Assembly (NCBI GenBank): GCA_018396395.1
Contig: JAGTQN010000086.1
Coordinates: forward strand, 1 to 5,179
Direction of reading: 5' to 3'
Length of the DNA: 5,179 nt
Origin: Candidatus Bathyarchaeota archaeon
GTDB taxonomy: Archaea; Thermoproteota; CALKCG01; B24; JAGTQN01
Below, one piece after another: positions 1 through 4,582 of the stretch (the stretch's first letter is position 1; every line of letters begins with the position of its first letter). Position numbers and translations under genes: made by a program. A model generated the notes under the pieces. The model did not search any database and was not told where the DNA came from. It was given only the letters and a program-made list of their open reading frames with translations.

Positions 1-69
1 GATTTGCCCATAGTTATGGCTGGCAAGGTCCCCCTCAAATTTGGGCCTAGCCAGGCTTGGCATGTGTAG
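1..69 (+). CDS. Possible C-terminal end of an unidentified plus-strand gene (partial)
   Basis: The plus frame is open from the first base and ends at a TAG at 67-69. It reads DLPIVMAGKVPLKFG followed by PSQAWHV, 22 residues. Codons favour G or C at the third position, like the secure genes here. A run of seven T begins 19 bases after the stop, which would suit an archaeal terminator. I do not recognise the protein and 22 residues are too few to assign a family. The minus strand of the same stretch is also open from an ATG at 63, so coding on either strand is uncertain. If real, this gene would converge with everything to its right. Confidence 0.3.
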   Translation, partial: DLPIVMAGKVPLKFGPSQAWHV

Positions 70-84
70 GCTTACTTTAAACTA

Positions 85-206
85 CTATTTTTTTACGATT
101 ACATCTATTAAATAGGCTTGTGGATTTTCGCACTCAAAACGCATGTTTTGCCACGTTACACTTTAAGCGGCCAACAGCATGAAGGACATAAGGGCGGAGC
201 TTTCAT
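85..206 (-). pseudogene. Probable frameshifted mini zinc-ribbon protein
   Basis: An ATG at 206 opens MKAPPLCPSCCWPLKV, which stops at a TAA at 158-156. Shifting frame at that point continues TWQNMRFECENPQ and then AYLIDVIVKK, ending at tandem TAG codons just before 82. Joined, this is about 39 residues. It resembles archaeal single zinc ribbons of the form CPxCG…L…FxCxNPxC…IDV. The break lies in AAAGTGTAACG, and removing one GT would restore a single frame. The fourth expected Cys is absent (QAYL at that place) and the usual Gly after CPSC is Cys, so decay is more likely than one sequencing slip. A TATTTAA box about 21 bases upstream would give a nearly leaderless transcript. Alternatives are two unrelated short chance frames, or a live gene with an assembly error. 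The zinc-ribbon reading is inference from motif shape; no function can be given. Confidence 0.4.
88..94 (+). terminator. T7 run, possible archaeal terminator
   Basis: Seven consecutive T on the plus strand lie shortly after the stop codon at 67-69. Archaeal RNA polymerase can terminate at oligo-T runs without a hairpin. The assignment depends on the doubtful plus-strand gene at the left edge being real. Confidence 0.25.
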
Positions 207-432
207 CCCGCAACCCCTGACCCTTAAATAGGCAAAAAACGGACTCCTGCAAAGCCCATAGTTTTTAAGCTTCTCCCATATAACTACGGCTTAAAAGGCT
301 CTTAAGCATGGGCTTGAAGGATTTCGATGTCAAGGATAGCTCCTCTGCTTTCATACCCAGATAGATCCAGGTTTAGTGATGCGACGTAGATTTTACACCC
401 TCGCTAAATTCTTCATGGATTCGCCATCGATT
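207..432. other. Gap downstream of PCNA; no secure gene
   Basis: These 226 bases lie between the PCNA stop and the zinc-ribbon remnant. The best minus-strand frame is 29 codons, from an ATG at 354 to a TAA at 267-265. It begins MKAEELSLTSK and is Lys/Ser/Leu rich, with no motif I recognise and no convincing Shine-Dalgarno sequence. A plus-strand frame of 18 codons (308-364) overlaps it. A 6-bp inverted repeat, GCTTAA at 289-294 and TTAAGC at 302-307, brackets a 7-base spacer. A TTTTTAAG box lies at 262-269. The region could carry a small gene, a 3' leader of the PCNA transcript or promoters; nothing decides among these. Confidence 0.4.
224..230 (-). promoter_or_regulatory. Box A candidate upstream of the zinc-ribbon remnant
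   Basis: On the minus strand the sequence CCTATTTAAGG contains a TATTTAA box centred about 21 bases upstream of the ATG at 206. This is near the spacing expected for a leaderless archaeal transcript. Similar A/T boxes are frequent in this part of the window, so specificity is low. Confidence 0.25.
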
Positions 433-1179
433 TCACTCTATATAAGGCGCGACTACGTACTCAAGCCTTCCCTGGGGTATCTCAAAGCTCAGCTTGATAG
501 GAATGTTCGTGGAGAACTCAATGGTGACTATGTCAGAGCTTGGAGCTGCAGCCTTCACAATCTGGGAAAGGAAGTTGAGGCTGAAGGTTGCCTTGGATGG
601 CTCCTTTACCTGGAGGTCGAGGAGGGCTTCTGAACTCCTATCCAAGTCCACAGAAAAGGTCCCCATGTCGCCTTGGGCTCCCATGGTAAGCTTCTCTTGA
701 GTCGCTTCGAATCTGATGTTGTCGCTGATCGTAGCTGCATCTTCTACCGTCTGCAATAGGCATTTTGTCGTAAGCCTAGCCTTTGTGTTGAAGGTTACCT
801 TAAGGGCTGGGATCTCCTCGCCAGTTATATCCAGGGTAGCCATGCTGAAGGTTCGGATGTACTTACCTGAAAACTTGAGGAAGAGCTTCGCGGCCGCCTC
901 GTCGAGATACAGATCCAAAACTTCATCCTCCCCAACCCGGCGGAGGAGCTTAAGCATGTCGTTTATATTTATACCTAAGCTTAGGGGCTTATCACAGGCA
1001 TACTCATCGAAGGCTTCCTTTCGCCATTCAAGATCTACCATGGCAACATGACTTGGATCCATGGCTCTGACCCTTAGAACCTCAGGATCGATGTTGAAAA
1101 CGGCCTCGTCCACGAGGGCCGAGATGGCCGTTACTACATTCCTCCAAGCTCTGGCACTCGAAAGCCTGAACCTGAACAT
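433..1179 (-). CDS. pcn: DNA polymerase sliding clamp (PCNA)
   Basis: This 248-residue protein is the archaeal sliding clamp. PCNA forms a trimeric ring around DNA and tethers replicative polymerase, FEN1, ligase and other PIP-box proteins. The length is typical of the family (about 245-250). The hallmark RVRAMDPSHVAMVDLEW lies at residues 37-52, in the first domain. The interdomain connecting region is near residues 114-128 (ATLDITGEEIPALKV). The second domain runs from about 130 to the end. The C-terminus, LEYVVAPYIE, corresponds to the usual hydrophobic AP(K/R)IE tail next to the PIP-binding pocket; a Tyr replaces the basic residue. The ATG at 1179 fits the family N-terminus and is preceded by a GAGGGG stretch about 11 bases upstream. 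The gene has its own box A in the gap before it and is probably transcribed separately from the nucleotidyltransferase. Nothing is truncated. Confidence 0.96.
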   Translation of the reverse strand: MFRFRLSSARAWRNVVTAISALVDEAVFNIDPEVLRVRAMDPSHVAMVDLEWRKEAFDEYACDKPLSLGININDMLKLLRRVGEDEVLDLYLDEAAAKLFLKFSGKYIRTFSMATLDITGEEIPALKVTFNTKARLTTKCLLQTVEDAATISDNIRFEATQEKLTMGAQGDMGTFSVDLDRSSEALLDLQVKEPSKATFSLNFLSQIVKAAAPSSDIVTIEFSTNIPIKLSFEIPQGRLEYVVAPYIE

Positions 1180-1235
1180 AGACTGCGCCTACCCCTCGAA
1201 AATCCTACTAAGGATGTCTATAGGCATTAATACCT

Positions 1236-1243
1236 AATAAAAA
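1236..1243 (-). promoter_or_regulatory. Box A candidate for the PCNA gene
   Basis: On the minus strand AAGTTTTTATTAGG lies between the nucleotidyltransferase stop and the PCNA start. TTTTTATT is a good archaeal TATA-like box. Initiation about 25 bases downstream would give a leader of roughly 30-35 bases, enough to include the GAGGGG Shine-Dalgarno candidate. This is the best support for PCNA being its own transcription unit. Confidence 0.4.
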
Positions 1244-1266
1244 CTTGCCATGATAGGGAGAGCATC

Positions 1267-2019
1267 CTAAATCATTCCCTGTCCTTGACCCATGGCTTTC
1301 TCTAGGATGCACCTCGCTTTTTGATAATCCTCATACTTGCCGATATCGATCCATAGGCTCTTGGCATCCATAGTAACGCCATAAACCTTCCCATCCTTTG
1401 CCAGTCTCGGAAGGACTTGTTTTTCAAAGCTGAAGTCATCGGGATCCCCTAAATAATCAAAAACCTCAGGGCTACAAACCATTAGTCCAGCATTGATGAG
1501 CCTACTAGACGTTTCTGAGGGAGTTGGCTTCTCTATGAACTTCTCTATCCTTCCCTCCTTGATATTGTCCTCTATCTCGGCAACTCCAAACCTACTCACA
1601 TCTCCAGGAAACTCCAGCAAAGCCAATGTAACTATCGCCCCCTGTTTCTTCGCCTTCTTCGTATGGGCATCAAAGAGGGCCTTCAAATCGAAGTCTGAGA
1701 TGAGGTCACCATAAGCGAAGAAGAAGGGTTCCTTTATCCAAGGCTTTGCCGCTAAGAGTGAAGGAGCCGTTCCACCCTCGCATATCGTGTAGGCTACTTG
1801 AATTCCAAACTGGGAGCCGTCCTTAAAAAATTCCATAACATCCTCCTTACGGTAGCCCGTTATGAGGATGAATTCCCTAACTCCGTACTTCTTGAAGTGC
1901 TCTATGACATGCAGAAGGACGGGTTTTCCGGCTAGGGGAATCATACATTTTTGCCTATCGTCTGTTAGGGGAGCAAGCCTTGTACCCCTTCCTCCACATA
2001 GGATTACTGCCTTATTCAA
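1267..2019 (-). CDS. Sugar-phosphate nucleotidyltransferase (NDP-sugar synthase)
   Basis: This cytoplasmic enzyme joins a sugar 1-phosphate to an NTP, releasing pyrophosphate and an activated NDP-sugar. Counting from a TTG at 2019 (250 residues), the nucleotide-binding signature GGRGTRLAPLT is at 9-19. The conserved Lys region QKCMIPLAGKP is at about 23-33 and EGGTAPSL at 81-88. The metal-binding YGDLISD is at 103-109, EKP at 163-165, NAG at 176-178 and WIDIGKYEDY at 223-232. There is no C-terminal left-handed beta-helix, so it is a nucleotidyltransferase-only form with no acetyltransferase domain. The sugar and base (GDP-mannose, dTDP-, UDP- or CDP-glucose type) cannot be decided. The reading frame extends upstream to ATG codons at 2040 and 2061 and a GTG at 2028. 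I favour TTG because it gives the family-like MNKAVILCGG and has GTGA five bases before it. It overlaps the preceding gene's stop, indicating coupling. Confidence 0.92.
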   Translation of the reverse strand: MNKAVILCGGRGTRLAPLTDDRQKCMIPLAGKPVLLHVIEHFKKYGVREFILITGYRKEDVMEFFKDGSQFGIQVAYTICEGGTAPSLLAAKPWIKEPFFFAYGDLISDFDLKALFDAHTKKAKKQGAIVTLALLEFPGDVSRFGVAEIEDNIKEGRIEKFIEKPTPSETSSRLINAGLMVCSPEVFDYLGDPDDFSFEKQVLPRLAKDGKVYGVTMDAKSLWIDIGKYEDYQKARCILEKAMGQGQGMI

Positions 2020-2227
2020 TATGCTCACGCTCCATACCATGAAATGAAATATTCCAACCATAGCCCAACCTAAAGGCTAAAATATCCAAGAATTCCACGA
2101 TGGCTGATAACATGGAAACCATGGGAAACCACCAACAGAGCCCTGCTGGAAAAAGCCATGCATTGAAAAGAATGGCAAGGATGTATTCGATGAAAATGGC
2201 TAGTCCAAGGATTTGGTTCTTTTCCAT
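2012..2227 (-). CDS. Small two-helix membrane protein of unknown function
   Basis: This 71-residue protein is not one I recognise. It begins MEKNQILGLAIFIEY and is strongly hydrophobic. Two membrane segments are likely, at about residues 6-26 and 30-52, joined by a short turn containing P27 and G29. The tail after residue 53 is polar (RLGYGWNISFHGMEREHIE). Acidic residues E14, E45 and D48 sit inside the predicted helices, and a WWFP patch (32-35) is aromatic. The ATG at 2227 is supported by GTGA six bases upstream (2234-2237) and a box A about 50 bases upstream. Its stop overlaps the start of the nucleotidyltransferase, so the two are probably one operon. Inference: it may recruit the enzyme or a later glycan step to the membrane. 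It has no catalytic motif and could equally be an unrelated small membrane protein. Confidence 0.6.
   Translation of the reverse strand: MEKNQILGLAIFIEYILAILFNAWLFPAGLCWWFPMVSMLSAIVEFLDILAFRLGYGWNISFHGMEREHIE
2024..2028 (-). promoter_or_regulatory. Ribosome-binding site supporting the TTG start at 2019
   Basis: GTGAG on the minus strand lies four to five bases before the TTG and matches part of the archaeal GGAGGTGATC Shine-Dalgarno consensus. A GGAG lies slightly further upstream. Neither ATG alternative has a comparable match at proper spacing. The site lies inside the end of the upstream membrane-protein gene, as expected for translational coupling. The GTG inside this motif is itself an alternative start. 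Confidence 0.4.
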
Positions 2228-2271
2228 GGATGGTCACTCTAATTAATTATCCTGTTTCTTTCCTTCGATTC

Positions 2272-2279
2272 CTTTTAAG
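2272..2279 (-). promoter_or_regulatory. Box A for the membrane protein / nucleotidyltransferase operon
   Basis: GCTTAAAAGG on the minus strand contains a CTTAAAAG box. Initiation about 26 bases downstream, near 2250, would leave a leader of about 22 bases that includes the GTGA ribosome-binding candidate. The position and sequence are typical of archaeal promoters. A 16-bp palindrome lies directly upstream. Confidence 0.45.
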
Positions 2280-2286
2280 CTTTGAA

Positions 2287-2302
2287 CTTTTTGTCCAAAA
2301 AG
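2287..2302. repeat. Perfect 7+7 bp palindrome, candidate operator
   Basis: CTTTTTG at 2287-2293 and CAAAAAG at 2296-2302 are perfect reverse complements separated by TC. The element ends eight bases upstream of the box A of the membrane-protein/nucleotidyltransferase operon, where an archaeal activator or a BRE-adjacent factor could bind. On the minus strand it could also act as a weak T-run terminator for PhoU read-through, although it is about 190 bases beyond that gene. The remainder of the 2228-2487 gap shows no other gene or clear signal. Confidence 0.4.
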
Positions 2303-2487
2303 ATTATACGGATCCTTTCCAAGCTTTCTTACAATGATGGGAATCTAAGGCTATGCCGGGATGCCTGTCGCCGATATAGCATCATATTCTTGACAAGCCT
2401 TAAGAATGGTAGCAGGCAGTAGGGGATACGATAAGATAAGATATTAACTTGTTTGAGAGTCTTCAAGAAATCGCATTTATCTGCTTA

Positions 2488-3459
2488 TCATGAAACCATA
2501 TCGGCGATATCGATTGTATAGTCTAGGATCCTAGCCAAAGAAGATAGAATAGTAAAGGCGAAGGGAAGTTCCTGAAGGGGAAGTTCTGCAATATTTTTTT
2601 CTAAGGACTGTAATCTTTCGGAAAAGATTTGCCTTCGCTCCCTGACTTTGTTGGCTTGTTTAAATTCCTTAGAAAGGAAGGCATAGATGGCTTCTTCGTG
2701 CAACTTAAACATGTCTGAAAGTAGCTCTTCTAAGGATGTTAGAAATGGATCGATGGTCGAAGAGAGCCTCGGAGACACCTGCTCGGCTATACTAACGATC
2801 TGGTCAGCAATGGCTTCGATGAAGCTGGCCACGAGCCTATAATCAAGGCAATCGATGAGAGGAAAGCGTAATTCTTCGCTTAGGGCTGGATGGCGTATGA
2901 TAGTACGAAGGATTCGGACAAGAAGAAAATAAAGGCGATCGACTTCATCGTCCCGCTTTACGATGGCATCGGCCAAGTGGGCATCCTTCTCGGAAAGGCA
3001 TAGGATAAGATCCTTATGCATACTGGCTACGAGCAGGTACTCCCTTCGAAGGATCCTTTCTGGAGGGAATGCCGTGGGCTCAAGGAGACATTGAAGCTTG
3101 ACAATCCTTGAGTTCTCTTCTACAATCTCTAAGCCGATGAGCCTCCTCGTAACGGCCTTCAGATGCTCAAGGTCCTCTGCCCTTAGGCGATCCTTCGATG
3201 TGACGGTGATAAGGTCGAAGCCCAGCATATAGTTGCTTATGATCTCCCTTTCGAGAAGGGGGGAAAATTCCAAGGAAGCGGTTTCTAAGTTTTTCTCGAT
3301 CCTATAGCCCGGTGTTACGCTTAAGCTCCCATCAGCCCGCTCCAATATTAGAAGGGTTGAACCCTTCGTCACGTTGTTCCTTACAATCCAAGGCTTGGGA
3401 AGGGATACGAAGAAGGTTCCTGCACTCTCCTGGACCTTCCTGACTTCCAAGGATGGCAC
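2488..3459 (-). CDS. PhoU-family regulator with N-terminal AbrB/SpoVT-like domain
   Basis: This 323-residue protein combines a swapped-hairpin AbrB/SpoVT-type domain (residues 1 to about 50) with two PhoU helical-bundle repeats (roughly 130-225 and 235-323). The first domain shows the archaeal pattern EVRKVQ…GTFFVSLPKPW…NVTKGSTLLI. PhoU features are the acidic metal-binding-type motif RDDEVDRLYFLLVR (169-182), LIDCLDYRLVASFIEAIADQI (201-221) and the closing LARILDYTIDIADMV (308-322). PhoU proteins restrain phosphate import through Pst transporters and their signalling partners. In archaea the AbrB fusion is usually taken as a transcriptional or adaptor form. No pst or other transporter genes are visible here, so the target is unknown. 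The start is a GTG at 3459; no nearby ATG gives an intact AbrB domain. Box A candidates precede it, so it appears to be its own transcription unit. Confidence 0.92.
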   Translation of the reverse strand: MPSLEVRKVQESAGTFFVSLPKPWIVRNNVTKGSTLLILERADGSLSVTPGYRIEKNLETASLEFSPLLEREIISNYMLGFDLITVTSKDRLRAEDLEHLKAVTRRLIGLEIVEENSRIVKLQCLLEPTAFPPERILRREYLLVASMHKDLILCLSEKDAHLADAIVKRDDEVDRLYFLLVRILRTIIRHPALSEELRFPLIDCLDYRLVASFIEAIADQIVSIAEQVSPRLSSTIDPFLTSLEELLSDMFKLHEEAIYAFLSKEFKQANKVRERRQIFSERLQSLEKNIAELPLQELPFAFTILSSLARILDYTIDIADMVS

Positions 3460-3507
3460 CTTTGAGGAATTGAGGTATTCTCTAATTTATCTTAAAGATT
3501 TTAATGT

Positions 3508-3515
3508 ACTTAAAT
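3508..3515 (-). promoter_or_regulatory. Box A candidate for the PhoU-family gene
   Basis: CATTTAAGTA on the minus strand gives ATTTAAGT about 52 bases upstream of the GTG start, for a leader of about 25 bases. A second box, CTTTAAG at 3491-3497, would instead give an almost leaderless transcript. Both lie in the 75-base gap after the end of the PHP pseudogene, so the regulator does not depend on transcription from that dead gene. Confidence 0.35.
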
Positions 3516-3534
3516 GAAGTTTACGGGTTTTAGG

Positions 3535-4431
3535 CTAACACTCAAAAAAGATCGGGTTAGACAAAGCGCTTCTGCTCCTTTGGTCTGTGCATCCCCTAGG
3601 CCTATACTCTGTTTCCATTAGGATTCCTCCCTCGACTTCGGTGAGCCTCTGCCTGAATCTGCCGAATCTGTAACGAAGCGTATGGCTTCGACAGGAGATT
3701 CGACAGGAGATGTTCTTATGGAAATCTTGTCGCCATAGAGTCTTAGGTCCTGGATCTCGGGTTCTTGCTTGAGTGGAAAAGCCCCTCCCTTATGGCTTTT
3801 AAAATGGCTTCCTCCGTCAACTCTGAGCCCTTACCATTATTCCGGCCCCCCATGTATCAACGGGCCTGTTCTTTGAAATGCCAATGGGCATCATCTACAA
3901 CAAAGCCAAAGACCCGTCTTCCTGGGCTAGGAGTTCGTCCCAGTGAACTAGAGAGTAGCCCCTCCCGATGCTCAGAAAACAAGTTGTATTGTAGATCTCT
4001 ATTCCATTACGATATAGCCTTCTAAAGAAAGGAGATCATTCAAACAAAGGAAAGACTAGTAGGGATTGTATAAGATTACCTCAGCCTCTTGGCTTCGAGC
4101 GATGTTTATAACTCTTTGTGGGCCCTCGCCGCTCGTAGATAATGCATCAGAGATTCCAAGGATCACGAAGTGATAGGTTGTGCCTAGATCGGTTTTTCCT
4201 ACAGCTATCTCCTCTCCAAGGATAAGGAGGAAACCTTCGATGGGCTGCTGATCGCCTTCCTTCTTGTCAGCTTTCCATGTCTGTGATGGATAAAAAGGGG
4301 TATTCGTTTGGTAGAGATAAGAAGATGATTTTCTCATGCGAAAATGCCGTCAGATTCATTCCTGTGGGATGGAAGTTTCCCTTAAACCATTTGCCTTCCA
4401 CTTCGAAAGGATTTTTGAAGGTCGACTTCAT
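3535..4431 (-). pseudogene. Decayed PHP-domain (CehA-like) metallophosphoesterase
   Basis: Joining minus-strand frames gives one family-length protein (about 295 residues). From an ATG at 4431 it reads NPFEVEGKWFKGNFH and FLSITD. It then shifts frame near 4275 to GFLLILGEEIAVGKTDLGTT, ARSQEAEV and YNPY. A TAG at 4056-4058 follows where the family has Trp (PYW). The frame goes on to LNDLLSLEGY, shifts near 4008 to NGIEIYNTTCFLSIGRGYS and VHWDELLA, then shifts near 3918 to VFGFVVDDAHW. A TGA lies at 3857-3859, then SELTEEAILKAIREG, a shift near 3765 to PEIQDLRLYGDKISIRTSPVE, and a last shift near 3630 to SNPIFFEC and TAG. This is the order of motifs in CehA/McbA-like PHP proteins. The HxH motif has become HPT, ITDH is ITDM and AHPY is YNPY, so metal ligands are lost. 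An in-frame extension reaches a TTG at 4491. The gene is dead, and sequencing error cannot explain the His losses. Confidence 0.85.
3687..3710. repeat. Perfect 12-bp tandem duplication inside the PHP pseudogene
   Basis: TTCGACAGGAGA occurs twice head to tail. Read on the minus strand it duplicates Ser-Pro-Val-Glu in the stretch that matches the conserved RTSPVEAIRF region of the PHP family, which normally carries one copy. The unit length keeps frame. It is probably a replication-slippage event that arose during or after gene decay. Confidence 0.75.
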
Positions 4432-4582
4432 CGCCTCTATACTATCCGTATAGTTGTTTACTCTCCTTGGTCTTAGCTTTTTGGCAGTCAAAGCCTAGGA
4501 TCTGTTAGATGCAATTTTGTCTTCGTTCGTTTATCCCTTAGTCTAGCCAAAAGGTTCCGTAACCTATTTTATTCTATCCTAT

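Noticed and set aside
1..80. tRNA-like stretch on the minus strand (GCCAAGCCTGGC…GGC resembling a D-arm)
   Set aside because: No anticodon stem, no TΨC-arm consensus (GTTCGA) and no matching acceptor stem can be folded.
61..144. Tandem in-frame TAG codons read through as pyrrolysine, joining the frame from 144 to the ATG at 63
   Set aside because: Two adjacent TAGs in an A-rich stretch look like an ordinary gene end, and there is no sign of methylamine methyltransferase context.
376..1051. Plus-strand frames overlapping PCNA
   Set aside because: They are antisense shadows of a clearly identified full-length gene.
1493..2047. Plus-strand frames overlapping the nucleotidyltransferase
   Set aside because: They are antisense to a gene with all family motifs in order.
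2369..2508. Inverted copies of CGCCGATAT about 120 bases apart
   Set aside because: Only nine bases match, one copy is inside the PhoU coding sequence, and no promoter or hairpin logic links them; chance is sufficient.
3765..4025. Plus-strand frame of 86 codons
   Set aside because: It is antisense to the PHP pseudogene, where the minus strand carries clear family motifs; the plus translation has no recognisable feature.
4056..4491. Two independent hypothetical proteins at 4056-4337 and 4267-4491 on the minus strand
   Set aside because: Their sequences are consecutive pieces of one PHP-family protein in different frames, so they are pseudogene fragments and not separate genes.
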